Positions 15,703 to 23,826 are shown, numbered from the stretch's first letter. The stretch: DNA of 34,497 bases from Clostridiales bacterium Firm_04 (GCA_001603005.1 LVAJ01000042.1:1-34497), one strand, 5' to 3'. Notes: a model not told the origin generated them from the letters alone. Made by a program: numbers and translations.

Positions 15703-16794
15703 TCACGGCTGTCTGTCCGCGATCACATGGATATGGTCTGAAAGCTGATCGCAGCGCAGCATTGTGGAGCCGTGGCCTCCGGTGTTATAGAATATCGCCT
15801 TGTCCGGCGCCTGCACCTGTTCATAATAATCCGCAGCGACCTCGACCATTGTGGAAACGCCGTGATCCTTGTCGCCCTCGATCAGATAAAACGGCATCTG
15901 ATATGCGGTTCTGCCGCTGATCGGGATTTCCCCGCACAGCACATCGCCGAACGGATGCCCGTCCAGCAGCATTTCAGTGTATGCATCCAGTTCGGGCGGA
16001 TAAAACAGTGAACGGTAAATCTCCGGAAGCGTGCAGTACGGGTTGAAATAACACGCAGTAAACCAGTTGAACTCGGTGTCATGCAGAATGTCATCCGCAT
16101 AGATATACTTTGAAAAAGCAAGCTTCATCAGCAGATCCTCCTGCTCCGTCAGCCCGACCGCAGGATCAAACTGCTCCGCCGCGGCATGGATCTCCGGATC
16201 GTCCGCAGAGTGCTCCAGCAGATAGCTCCGGAACGCGTCCCTGCTGATCTCCTCATCGACCACCAGCGCGGAAACTATCAGTTTTTCGTATTTTTCGGGG
16301 TGATCCAGCGCAAGATTCGCCGCAAAGATCGAGCCCCATGAGTTGCCGTACAGCGTGATCTGCTCCTTTTGCAGATGTTCGCACAGGAAATCGGTCATCG
16401 CTTTGCCGTCTGCCAGCATGATCTCTGCATTGATCGGCGCATGCTCTTTATAGTCCGGATAATTGTGCCCGCAGCCGCGCTGATCCCAGTTGACAACGGT
16501 ATACACATCGCTGATCCGGCGAAAGACCTGCCAGTCCCATGCACTGGTCGGGCCGCACGGTCCGCCGTGCAGATACAGCAGAACGGGATTGTCCCGATCC
16601 TGCCCGTAAATGCTGATCCATTGCTTTGTACCGTTGATGTCCACGAACATCGTATCATTGATGCCGCCTTCGGGCGTGCGGCTGTTGATGCGCTGTCCGA
16701 TGAAGCGGACAAGGAAAAACAGCACGATCGCAGCGGCGAGCACAATCAGAATCCATTTGAGAATCTTCAGCAGCGTTTTGACTGCTTTTTTCAT
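15703..16794 (-). CDS. Membrane-anchored alpha/beta hydrolase, proline iminopeptidase type
   Basis: A 363-residue alpha/beta hydrolase. An N-terminal hydrophobic helix (about 12-33) anchors it, with the catalytic domain probably outside. The oxyanion motif H-G-G-P (76-79), the W-D-Q-R-G-C-G segment (103-109) and the nucleophile elbow G-N-S152-W-G-S are typical of prolyl aminopeptidases (family S33). D308 or D310 in G-D-K-D and H341 in G-G-H-G complete the triad. It would cleave N-terminal proline or related small amides or esters; the substrate cannot be settled from sequence. The ribosome site AAAGGA precedes the ATG. It is 12 bp downstream of the DUF4304-like gene and last in a run with the ABC transporter. 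Confidence 0.82.
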   Translation of the reverse strand: MKKAVKTLLKILKWILIVLAAAIVLFFLVRFIGQRINSRTPEGGINDTMFVDINGTKQWISIYGQDRDNPVLLYLHGGPCGPTSAWDWQVFRRISDVYTVVNWDQRGCGHNYPDYKEHAPINAEIMLADGKAMTDFLCEHLQKEQITLYGNSWGSIFAANLALDHPEKYEKLIVSALVVDEEISRDAFRSYLLEHSADDPEIHAAAEQFDPAVGLTEQEDLLMKLAFSKYIYADDILHDTEFNWFTACYFNPYCTLPEIYRSLFYPPELDAYTEMLLDGHPFGDVLCGEIPISGRTAYQMPFYLIEGDKDHGVSTMVEVAADYYEQVQAPDKAIFYNTGGHGSTMLRCDQLSDHIHVIADRQP

Positions 16795-16806
16795 GATAAT
16801 TTCCTT

Positions 16807-17505
16807 TCATTTCCGGTTGCGCGCGTGCGATTTGAGCAGGCGGCGGTTTTGCAGCAGTTCCCGCCTGTGCGCGATCATCCCGCTGACAGTCTGCTTTGCC
16901 GCATCGGGCGAGCCGTAAGCCGTTTGCAGACTGCCGCGCAGCGAAGCCGCAAATGCATCTGCCCAGTCCGCCCCGTTCCGCTCCGCAGTCTGCAAAAATG
17001 CATGCAGATACGTCATTCCCGCGTCGTAATCGTCTGCGAGAAAGCAGAGCATCGCAAGATCGTAGCATTCCCAGAAGCGCTGTGCATCCGGCACCGCAGC
17101 AAGCCGCTGTTCGAGCATTTTTCTTGCATATGCATGATCGCGAAAACCGCGGTATTCCTGCACTTTCTGCGCCGCTGCGTCCGTAAAGCGGGCGATCGCC
17201 TGTTCATAGCGTGCATCGCGTTCGCAGTAGGTGACATAGGACGCCGCCTTGTCCCCTGCCGCAGCGATCCGTCCGCCGTAATCGTAGTAGATCTCCGCGC
17301 GCAGCCCCTCTGTTTTCTCCCAGAGAAAGCAGATCCCGACCGCAATATAGGAGCCTTTTTCATAGGCAGAAGGCTCATAATCCACCGAGATGAGAAACCA
17401 GCCGTTGTCGTCGAGCCAAGTGCGCGAACGTCCTGCACGGAACATGCCGAGCGGCTTCAGGACTGCTTTTGCCGATTCGTTGATGATCTGAATATGCGGT
17501 TCCAT
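16807..17505 (-). CDS. DUF4304-like protein
   Basis: A 232-residue cytoplasmic protein. The first 90 residues resemble DUF4304: a start helix leading into L-K-P-L-G, then R-x-R-T-W-x-x-D-N-G-W and strands with an F-L-W-E end. The rest is helical and repeat-like, possibly TPR-related. The function of the family is unknown. It starts 9 bp after the ABC transporter gene stops and ends 12 bp before the hydrolase, so it is part of that operon. GAGAGGA precedes the ATG. Family assignment is from recall of the pattern only. Confidence 0.6.
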   Translation of the reverse strand: MEPHIQIINESAKAVLKPLGMFRAGRSRTWLDDNGWFLISVDYEPSAYEKGSYIAVGICFLWEKTEGLRAEIYYDYGGRIAAAGDKAASYVTYCERDARYEQAIARFTDAAAQKVQEYRGFRDHAYARKMLEQRLAAVPDAQRFWECYDLAMLCFLADDYDAGMTYLHAFLQTAERNGADWADAFAASLRGSLQTAYGSPDAAKQTVSGMIAHRRELLQNRRLLKSHARNRK

Positions 17506-17514
17506 GCCGTCCTC

Positions 17515-19272
17515 TCAATGTGCAAACTGCGACTGATAGAGCTTTGCGTAGAAGCCGCCCTGCTCCAGCAGCGAATTGTGATCGCCCTGCTCAATGATCT
17601 GCCCGTCCTTCATCACGAGGATCAGATCCGCTTCCTGAATCGTCGAGAGCCGGTGCGCGACAATGAACGAGGAGCGCCCCTGCATCATCTTCTGGAACGC
17701 CGCCTGAATCTTCTGCTCGGTGCGCGTGTCGATCGAGGATGTTGCCTCATCGAGAATGAGCATCGGCGGCAGCGAGAGCATCAGCCGCGCGATACAGAGC
17801 AGCTGCCGCTGTCCCTGCGAAAGCGCGCCGCTCTTGTCGCTGATGACGGTATCATAGCCCTGCGGCAGACGCTTGATGAAGCTGTGCGCATGCGCCGCCT
17901 TTGCCGCTTCGATGACCTGTTCATCGGTCGCATCGGGCATGCCCATGCGGATATTTTCGCGGACAGTCGCGGATTTCAGCCATGTCTCCTGCAAGACCAT
18001 GCCGAGATTGCTGCGCAGGCTTTCTCTTGTAATATCGCGCAGATCGGTGCCGTCGATGCGCACCGCGCCGTCATCGACATCATAGAACCGCATGATGAGA
18101 TTGATGAGCGTGGTCTTGCCGCAGCCGGTCGGACCGACGATCGCCACGCGCTGACCGGGCTTCACATCGACCGAGCAATGCGAAATAAGCGGACGCTCCT
18201 TTGTATACGAAAACGAAATATCGTCAAACTGCACCGCGCCGTCTGCATGCGCCAGCGTCATCGCATCGGGCGCATCGGGAATCTCTGCCGGCTCGTCGAT
18301 CAGCGCAAACATGCGGTCTGCGCAGGCAAGCGCATTCTGCAGCTCGGTCACGACGCCGGAGATCTCGTTGAACGGCTTGGTGTACTGATTCGCGTAGCTG
18401 AGGAAGCAGCTGAGCTGTCCGACCGAGATCGTGCCGCGGATCGCCGCGAGCGCACCGGTCACGCCGACCGCCGCATAGACCAGCGCATTGACAAAGCGCG
18501 TGCAGGGATTGGTCAGCGAGGAATAGAACGTCGCCTTGAGGGACGCCGCCGCGAGCCGTTCATTCACATCGTCAAACTGCTGCATGATCTCCGGCTCATG
18601 CCCGAACGCCTGCACGACCTTCTGGTTCGAGATCGTTTCATTGATGACCGCCGTCTGCTCGGCGCGTGTCTCCGCCTGCACGCGGAACATCGAGTAGGTG
18701 CGCTTTGCGATGAACGCCGCAACAAACAGCGACAGCGGCGTCATGACAAAGACCACCAGCGTAATGCCCGGATGGATCGACAGCATAAAGAGCAGCGTGC
18801 CGAGGATCGTCAGCACACCGGTGAACAGCTGCGTAAAGCCCATGAGCAGCCCGTCGGCGAACTGATCGACGTCGGAGATCATGCGGCTGACGGTCACGCC
18901 GGTCGGCTGCCGGTCGAGATACGAAAGCGGGAGCTGTTCGATGCGGCTGATCGCCTGATTGCGGATATCCTCAACGACCTCATAGGCGATCTTGTTATGT
19001 GCGATGCTCATGAGCCACTGGGCGGCTGCGGTCACGGCGACAGAGCCGCCGATCGTTACGAGGATCCGCGTAACAGCGTCGAAATCGACCATGCCTGCGC
19101 CCTCGATCTTATCAATTGCCCGCCCGATCAGGATCGGAACATAGAGCGTCAGCGCGACCGTCACGACCGCAAGCACGATCGTCAGCGCAAGCCATTTCCA
19201 GTACCGTTTCAGATAGTGCAGCACCCTGCGCAGCGTCTGCATCTGTGCGCCGGTTTTCTTCTGTTCAGCCAT
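17515..19272 (-). CDS. ABC exporter half-transporter, canonical ATP site
   Basis: The second half of a heterodimeric type IV ABC exporter (585 residues). An N-terminal six-helix membrane domain is followed by an ATPase domain: Walker A GPTGCGKT (380-387), signature L-S-Q-G-Q (484-488), Walker B L-I-L-D508-E509 and H-loop H540. All catalytic residues are intact. The ATG at 19272 is used because AAGGAGG precedes it; it overlaps the stop of the upstream half-transporter by 8 bp, so the two are translationally coupled. The pair resembles BmrCD/LmrCD/TM287-288 multidrug or lipid exporters; the substrate is unknown. The downstream small gene and hydrolase may act on the same substrate. Confidence 0.88.
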   Translation of the reverse strand: MAEQKKTGAQMQTLRRVLHYLKRYWKWLALTIVLAVVTVALTLYVPILIGRAIDKIEGAGMVDFDAVTRILVTIGGSVAVTAAAQWLMSIAHNKIAYEVVEDIRNQAISRIEQLPLSYLDRQPTGVTVSRMISDVDQFADGLLMGFTQLFTGVLTILGTLLFMLSIHPGITLVVFVMTPLSLFVAAFIAKRTYSMFRVQAETRAEQTAVINETISNQKVVQAFGHEPEIMQQFDDVNERLAAASLKATFYSSLTNPCTRFVNALVYAAVGVTGALAAIRGTISVGQLSCFLSYANQYTKPFNEISGVVTELQNALACADRMFALIDEPAEIPDAPDAMTLAHADGAVQFDDISFSYTKERPLISHCSVDVKPGQRVAIVGPTGCGKTTLINLIMRFYDVDDGAVRIDGTDLRDITRESLRSNLGMVLQETWLKSATVRENIRMGMPDATDEQVIEAAKAAHAHSFIKRLPQGYDTVISDKSGALSQGQRQLLCIARLMLSLPPMLILDEATSSIDTRTEQKIQAAFQKMMQGRSSFIVAHRLSTIQEADLILVMKDGQIIEQGDHNSLLEQGGFYAKLYQSQFAH

Positions 19273-21001
19273 TTTCGCGCACCTCCTTCGGGAACTGGGA
19301 TGCATGGATCTCGCGATACACCGCGCAGTTTTCCAGCAGCTCCGCATGCGTGCCGATGCCGGCGAGCCTGCCGTCGTCAAGCACGAGGATCCGGTCTGCA
19401 TGCTGAATCGACGCCGTCCGCTGCGAGACAATAAACACGGTCGGTCTGTCCGGCAGTTCCTTCAATGCCGCCCGCAGCGCCGCATCTGTCGCGTAATCGA
19501 GCGCCGAAGCGCTGTCATCGAGAATGAGAAACTCCGGCTTCCGGACAAGCGCGCGGGCAATGGTCAGTCTCTGCCGCTGACCGCCGGAGAGGTTCTGTCC
19601 GTTTTCAGAAAGCATCTCGTCGAGCCCGTCCGCCTTCGACGCGACAACATCGAGTGCCTGCGCGGTTTTCAGTGCATCCTGCAAATCCTGCTCCGTCGCA
19701 TCCTGTTTGCCCCAGAGCAGATTCTGCCGGATCGTTCCGTGAAAGAGCACAGCCTTCTGCGGCACCATGCCGATGCGCTTCCGGAGCGCCTTCCGCGGAA
19801 ATTCGCTGACCGGCACGCCGTCCACGGTCACTGTTCCGGCAGTCGGCTCATAGAACCGCGGGATCAGGTTCACGAGCGTCGATTTGCCCGAACCGGTACC
19901 GCCGATAATGCCGATGACGTCGCCGCGCTTTGCGGTAAACGAGATATCGGTCAGCGAGGGTTCCGCCGCCTGCGCATAGGTAAAGGTCACGCGGTCAAAA
20001 ACGACCGTACCGCGGTTTTCGTCCGCGATCTCCGGCTCGGAATCATCATCCGAAACCGGATCGCCGGATTCGAGCACATTCTGAATGCGGTTTCCGCAGG
20101 CGACCGCCTTTGTCACGGTGATAATGAAATTGGCAAACTTGATCAGCTCCACAAGGATCTGCGACATGTAATTATACAGTGCAATGACCGCGCCCTGCGT
20201 CAGAATACCGGAGCTGACGCGGATCGCTCCGACATGCACCAGCGCGATCACCGCGAAATTCACGATCACATAGGTCAGCGGGTTCATCAGCGCGGAAAGA
20301 CGCCCGACCTTTTTCTGCATCTCAACAAGCAGGTCATTTTCCTGCCGGAACTCTGCCGCCTCTGCTTTTTCGTTCCGGAACGCACGGATGACGCGCACGC
20401 CGGTAAGATTTTCGCGGGTAGTATCAGTCAGCGTGTCGAGCCGTTCCTGCACCTTCCGGTACATCGGGATCGTAAGCAACATAATACCAAACACAACGAT
20501 CGAAAGCAGCGGGATCGCGACCACAAACACCAGCGCCGCCTTCACATCGACCGTGAATGCCATGACCATTGCACCGATAACGATGAACGGCGAACGCAGC
20601 AGCAGCCGGATCGTGAGATTGACGCCGGTTTGCAGCTGATTGATGTCGCTGGTCATGCGGGTGATCAGCGACGAGGTACCGAGCGTATCAAGATCGGTAT
20701 AGGTCAGCCGCTGGATATGCCGCATCAGTTCATGCCGCAGCTTCGCGGAAAAACCGGATGCCGCCTTCGCCGCAAAATACTGCGCAAACATGGTGCAGCT
20801 CAGACCGATCGCGGCGAGCAGCGCCATGAGCAGGCTCATGCGGACGATGTAGCCCCTGTCCCCTGTCCCGATGCCGCGGTCGATCATAGACTTGACCACA
20901 AGCGGCACAAACAGCTCAAAGGTCGCTTCGAGCATCTTGAACAGCGGACCGAGCACACACTCTTTTTTGTAGTCCGCAAGCAGACGCAGCAATTTTTTCA
21001 T
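19265..21001 (-). CDS. ABC exporter half-transporter, degenerate ATP site
   Basis: The first half of the heterodimeric exporter (578 residues). Six membrane helices occupy about residues 15-310. The ATPase domain has Walker A GGTGSGKS (367-374) and a canonical signature L-S-G-G-Q (471-475), but Walker B reads L-I-L-D495-D496, with Asp in place of the catalytic Glu, and the H-loop histidine is Q527. This pair of changes is the recognised mark of the non-hydrolysing partner in heterodimeric exporters. The ATG at 21001 has GGAGG 6 bases upstream. It is the promoter-proximal gene, with a 140-nt leader containing a strong hairpin. Confidence 0.9.
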   Translation of the reverse strand: MKKLLRLLADYKKECVLGPLFKMLEATFELFVPLVVKSMIDRGIGTGDRGYIVRMSLLMALLAAIGLSCTMFAQYFAAKAASGFSAKLRHELMRHIQRLTYTDLDTLGTSSLITRMTSDINQLQTGVNLTIRLLLRSPFIVIGAMVMAFTVDVKAALVFVVAIPLLSIVVFGIMLLTIPMYRKVQERLDTLTDTTRENLTGVRVIRAFRNEKAEAAEFRQENDLLVEMQKKVGRLSALMNPLTYVIVNFAVIALVHVGAIRVSSGILTQGAVIALYNYMSQILVELIKFANFIITVTKAVACGNRIQNVLESGDPVSDDDSEPEIADENRGTVVFDRVTFTYAQAAEPSLTDISFTAKRGDVIGIIGGTGSGKSTLVNLIPRFYEPTAGTVTVDGVPVSEFPRKALRKRIGMVPQKAVLFHGTIRQNLLWGKQDATEQDLQDALKTAQALDVVASKADGLDEMLSENGQNLSGGQRQRLTIARALVRKPEFLILDDSASALDYATDAALRAALKELPDRPTVFIVSQRTASIQHADRILVLDDGRLAGIGTHAELLENCAVYREIHASQFPKEVRENG

Positions 21002-21041
21002 ATTTTCCTCCGTTTACCGGCAACCGTTTTCTCACACGAAA

Positions 21042-21064
21042 ATGACCGCACAAAATGCGGTCAT
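21042..21064 (-). promoter_or_regulatory. Leader hairpin before the ABC operon
   Basis: A perfect 9-bp stem (21042-21050 with 21056-21064) with a 5-nt loop lies in the transcribed leader, and in the minus direction it is followed by TTTT. Another GGTGACC-like segment just upstream of it could pair alternatively. It may attenuate transcription of the exporter. The ligand or factor is unknown. Confidence 0.45.
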
Positions 21065-21139
21065 CCGGTCACGATCATTTCATGAACGCAGCGCAGTCCG
21101 GCGCGGAAGCATGCTCCGGCGGCGCTTCGCTGCAAAATT

Positions 21140-21168
21140 ATTGTAGCACAATTGCGGTGAAAAGTCAA
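21140..21168 (-). promoter_or_regulatory. Promoter of the ABC operon
   Basis: On the minus strand TTGACT (21163-21168) and TACAAT (21140-21145) are 17 bp apart, about 140 bp before the first exporter gene. The tandem repeats at 21199-21262 lie directly upstream. Confidence 0.75.
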
Positions 21169-21198
21169 TAGGATTGCGCAGATCGCGCACGGCGTTCT

Positions 21199-21262
21199 TG
21201 TATCAATTTTTTTGCCTGTGTGTATCATTTTTTTGTTTTCGTGTATCATTTTTTTGCCTTCG
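21199..21262 (+). repeat. Three tandem 21-22 bp repeats between divergent promoters
   Basis: Units at 21199-21220, 21221-21241 and 21242-21262 share TGTATCATTTTTTTG followed by 6-7 variable bases (the first unit has one extra A). They lie between the minus ABC promoter and the plus CobW promoter, at about two helical turns per unit, so they could be regulator sites or curved DNA acting as an upstream element. Confidence 0.75.
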
Positions 21263-21266
21263 CCCA

Positions 21267-21295
21267 TTGCTTTTTACGGTGTAATATGCTATAAT
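21267..21295 (+). promoter_or_regulatory. Promoter of the CobW-like gene pair
   Basis: TTGCTT (21267-21272) and TATAAT (21290-21295) are 17 bp apart. The surrounding CCCATTGC and ATATGC next to the hexamers are shared with promoters at 31250, 31346 and 32147. Confidence 0.8.
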
Positions 21296-21354
21296 AACTA
21301 TGTACGCCGAAAATCGGCAGCAATTTACAGTTTCATAGAAAGAAGAGCGATAGC

Positions 21355-22548
21355 ATGACCAAGATCACCATTTTTTCCGGCTTTCTCGGCGCCGGAAAGA
21401 CCACGCTGATTAAAAAGCTGATCCAGGACGGATACAAGGGCGAAAAGCTCGTGCTGATCGAGAACGAGTTCGGTCAGATCGGCATTGACGGCGGCTTCCT
21501 GAAAGAAGCTGGCATCCAGATCAATGAGATGAATTCCGGCTGCATCTGCTGCAGTCTCGTCGGAGACTTCGGCAAGGCATTGCAGCAGGTGCTTGAGGAG
21601 TACCGCCCCGACCGCATCCTGATCGAGCCGTCCGGCGTCGGCAAGCTGAGCGACGTCATCAACGCCGTGCAGAATCTGCATATGGAGGATGTGGAGCTCG
21701 ACGGCTTCACGACGATCGTCGATGCGAAAAAATGCAAGATGTACCAGAAGAACTTCGGCGAGTTCTTCAACAACCAGATCACCTATGCAAGCTGCCTGAT
21801 CCTGAGCCACACATCCGGCATGACGGAGTCGCAGCTGAACGATACCGTGCAGCGTCTGCGTCAGTTCAACAATGCCGCACCGATCGTCACGACGGAATGG
21901 GACGAGCTGACCGGCGCACAGCTGATCGCTTCGATGACGCAGAAGAATACGCTTGACGATGAGCTGAAAGCGCTGCTCGCAGAGGAAGCGCATCATCATC
22001 ACCATCATCACGACGATGAGGATGAAGATGAACATGAGCATCATCATCACCATGACGACGACGAACATGATCATCATCACCACGACGACGACGACGAGCA
22101 TGAGCATCATCATCACCATGACGATGACGAGCATGAGCATCATCACCATGACGATGACGAGCATGCGCATCATCATCATGACGACGAGCACGAGCATCAT
22201 CACGATCACGGTCCGGACTGCACATGCGGCTGCCACGACCATGACCACGAGCACCATCATCACCATGCAGACGAGGTCTTCACGAGCTGGGGCGTTGAAA
22301 CGCCGAACACCTATACGCAGGCGGCGATCACTGCTGCACTGGAATCGCTCTCTGATGAGGAGACCTTCGGTCTGGTGCTGCGCGCAAAGGGCATCGTGAA
22401 GGGCGAAAACGGCGAGTGGATCCACTTTGACTATGTGCCCGGCACGCCGGATGTCCGCACGGGCAGTGCAGAGCCGACCGGCAGACTTTGCGTCATCGGC
22501 TCCAAGCTGAACGAAGCGGCGATCGCAAAGCTGTTCTGCGCAGAATAA
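21355..22548 (+). CDS. COG0523 (CobW/P47K) GTPase with giant His/Asp tract
   Basis: G3E-family GTPase of the COG0523 metallochaperone type (397 residues). Walker A is G-F-L-G-A-G-K-T-T (9-17). The metal-binding C63-I-C65-C66 motif and I-E-P-S-G-V-G (90-96) are present. The C-terminal CobW_C domain covers about 308-397. Between the two domains lies a metal-binding tract of nearly pure His, Asp and Glu (213-305) including a C289-T-C-G-C293-H cluster. It is far longer than the usual His-rich loop. The guanine-specificity motif N-K-x-D is replaced by S151-H-T-S, so GTP selectivity may be altered. The likely role is zinc (or other divalent metal) storage or insertion under scarcity. It is co-transcribed with the next gene (10-bp gap). 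Confidence 0.88.
   Translation: MTKITIFSGFLGAGKTTLIKKLIQDGYKGEKLVLIENEFGQIGIDGGFLKEAGIQINEMNSGCICCSLVGDFGKALQQVLEEYRPDRILIEPSGVGKLSDVINAVQNLHMEDVELDGFTTIVDAKKCKMYQKNFGEFFNNQITYASCLILSHTSGMTESQLNDTVQRLRQFNNAAPIVTTEWDELTGAQLIASMTQKNTLDDELKALLAEEAHHHHHHHDDEDEDEHEHHHHHDDDEHDHHHHDDDDEHEHHHHHDDDEHEHHHHDDDEHAHHHHDDEHEHHHDHGPDCTCGCHDHDHEHHHHHADEVFTSWGVETPNTYTQAAITAALESLSDEETFGLVLRAKGIVKGENGEWIHFDYVPGTPDVRTGSAEPTGRLCVIGSKLNEAAIAKLFCAE
21991..22269 (+). repeat. In-gene repeat encoding the His/Asp tract
   Basis: Imperfect tandem units of roughly 30-36 bp built from CAT/CAC and GAC/GAT/GAG codons encode (H)4-5 (D)3-4 E-H-E blocks. Such repeats change length by slippage, so the tract length is likely to vary between strains. 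The reverse strand reads as Met/Val-rich nonsense. Confidence 0.85.
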
Positions 22549-22558
22549 GGAGGGCAGC

Positions 22559-23518
22559 ATGCCGAACAATCAGCAGGAATTTATCCCCGTTTATCTGTTC
22601 CTCGGCTTTCTGGAAGCGGGCAAAACACTCTTTATGCAGGACGCGCTGGAGGATGCGCATTTCGCAAACGGCGAGCGCACACTGCTGCTGGTCTGCGAGG
22701 AGGGCATGGAGGAATACGACACATCCAAGTTCAAGGACTTCGACATTCACATGCATGTGATCGAGGATCTCAGCGACCTGAACGAGCAGAACCTCGCAAA
22801 AATTGCGAAGGAATGCGGTGCAGAGCGCGTCATGATCGAGTACAACGGCATGTGGCAGATCCAGTCGCTGTTCGATGCGATGCCGGATGACTGGGCGGTG
22901 TATCAGGCGGTCTTCATTGCGGATGCAACAACCTTTCAGCAATATAATGCAAATATGCGCAGTCTCGTAGTCGATAAGCTCAATATGAGCGAGCTGGTCT
23001 ATTTCAACCGCGTGACAAAGGACATGGACACGATGCCGCTGCATCAGATCATCCGCGGTGTCAGCCGCCGCACCGACATCTATTACGAGTATCCGGACGG
23101 CGAAGCGGTATTCGACGACATCGAGGATCCGCTCCCGTTTGACGTCAATGCAAAGAACATCGTGATCGAGGACAGAGACTTTGCGCTCTGGTACCGCGAC
23201 ATTATGGAAGATGCGAAAAAGTACGAAAATAAGACGGTTACGTTCAAGGCGCTCGCCGTCAAGAACCCGACCTTCCCGCCGAATATCTTCGCCGTCGGCA
23301 GACATATCATGACCTGCTGCGTGGAAGATATCCAGTATAGCTGGATTGCCGCACAGTACGGCAGAAACTTCCAGCCGCACAAGGATCACTGGGTAACCGT
23401 GACCGGCGCGATCGAAGTGCGCTTCAATCAGATGCAGGGCGTATTCGTCCCGATGCTGCATGTGACGAAGCTGAACGACGCAGAACCGCCGGAGCAGGAA
23501 GTCGCAACTTTCTACTAA
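22559..23518 (+). CDS. CobW-like GTPase fused to a YcgQ/DUF1980-type domain
   Basis: A 319-residue fusion. Residues 1-190 are a divergent CobW-like P-loop domain: G-F-L-E-A-G-K-T (16-23) is kept, but the CxCC metal motif is absent and the guanine motif reads F-N-R-V-T rather than N-K-x-D. Residues 205-310 resemble the C-terminal OB-like domain of the YcgQ (DUF1980/TIGR03943) permease subunit, with the hallmark V-K-N-P-x-F-P-x-x-I-F-A-V-G-R and C-C-V-E-D-I-Q-Y. In other bacteria YcgQ and the permease YcgR accompany COG0523 proteins in zinc-stress operons; no permease is present here. A strong AAGGAGG site lies before the ATG. It probably works with the upstream metallochaperone in metal handling. 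Confidence 0.78.
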   Translation: MPNNQQEFIPVYLFLGFLEAGKTLFMQDALEDAHFANGERTLLLVCEEGMEEYDTSKFKDFDIHMHVIEDLSDLNEQNLAKIAKECGAERVMIEYNGMWQIQSLFDAMPDDWAVYQAVFIADATTFQQYNANMRSLVVDKLNMSELVYFNRVTKDMDTMPLHQIIRGVSRRTDIYYEYPDGEAVFDDIEDPLPFDVNAKNIVIEDRDFALWYRDIMEDAKKYENKTVTFKALAVKNPTFPPNIFAVGRHIMTCCVEDIQYSWIAAQYGRNFQPHKDHWVTVTGAIEVRFNQMQGVFVPMLHVTKLNDAEPPEQEVATFY

Positions 23519-23522
23519 TTAC

Positions 23523-23560
23523 AAAAAATCCGGAGAATATTGGTTTCTCCGGATTTTTTT
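23523..23560 (+). terminator. Terminator after the CobW pair
   Basis: A 14-bp stem (23523-23536 with 23546-23559) containing TCCGGAGA, with a 9-nt loop and a seven-T tail within the stem end. Flanking A and T runs make it bidirectional. It lies 5 bp after the stop codon. Confidence 0.9.
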
Positions 23561-23629
23561 CAGATCCGCGCAGAACATTCGGCTCCGAACAGAAACTTTT
23601 GTCAAATCGCGAGAATTTGCAGCAGGCGC

Positions 23630-23658
23630 TGGACATTTCCGGATTTTTGTGCTATACT
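23630..23658 (+). promoter_or_regulatory. Promoter of the structured-leader gene
   Basis: TGGACA (23630-23635) and TATACT (23653-23658) are 17 bp apart. Transcription would start near 23665, immediately at the first leader hairpin. Confidence 0.7.
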
Positions 23659-23665
23659 ATTATTA

Positions 23666-23807
23666 AGATGCAAAAGCATCTACAACAATTGAATACTGTT
23701 TTCACGCAACGACACATGTATTACCGCCCCGCGGTATGTAAACCTGATCACGGAACGTACCGGTCAGGCGCAGCATATGCCGGTGCGTTTTTTTGCGCGA
23801 AAACGCA
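23666..23807 (+). ncRNA. Structured 5' leader, putative riboswitch or attenuator
   Basis: The roughly 160-nt leader is packed with pairing. AGATGC/GCATCT (23666-23671, 23676-23681) sits at the 5' end. TACCGC/GCGGTA (23722-23727, 23731-23736) follows. CCTGA/TCAGG (23743-23747, 23764-23768) encloses CGG/CCG. ACCGG/CCGGT (23759-23763, 23780-23784) precedes seven T (23788-23794), and TGCGTTTT/AAAACGCA (23784-23791, 23800-23807) lies just before the ribosome site. The CCTGA stem and the ACCGG terminator stem use overlapping bases, as do the terminator tail and the last hairpin, so they exclude each other. That is the logic of a transcription-terminating switch. I do not recognise the aptamer class. 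Confidence 0.6.
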
Positions 23808-23826
23808 GCAGAAAGGAAGATTTTCT

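Noticed and set aside
16369..19434. 1021-residue plus-strand frame
   Set aside because: It lies opposite three clear minus-strand genes (hydrolase, DUF4304-like, ABC transporter), is rich in Arg/His/Cys, and has no domain; it results from GC-rich codon bias.
19304..21085. 593-residue plus-strand frame
   Set aside because: It is the antisense shadow of the first ABC half-transporter, with Arg/His-rich low-quality sequence.
21199..21262. CRISPR array
   Set aside because: The repeats are directly adjacent with 6-7 bp variable ends, not 25-40 bp spacers, and no cas genes are present.
21061..21267. 68-residue minus-strand frame with K-K-M-I-H repeats
   Set aside because: It only translates the tandem T-tract repeats and promoter region and has no ribosome site.
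21325..22569. Minus-strand frame with a Met/Val-rich stretch resembling membrane helices
   Set aside because: It is the reverse reading of the His/Asp codon repeats of the CobW-like gene, not a membrane protein.
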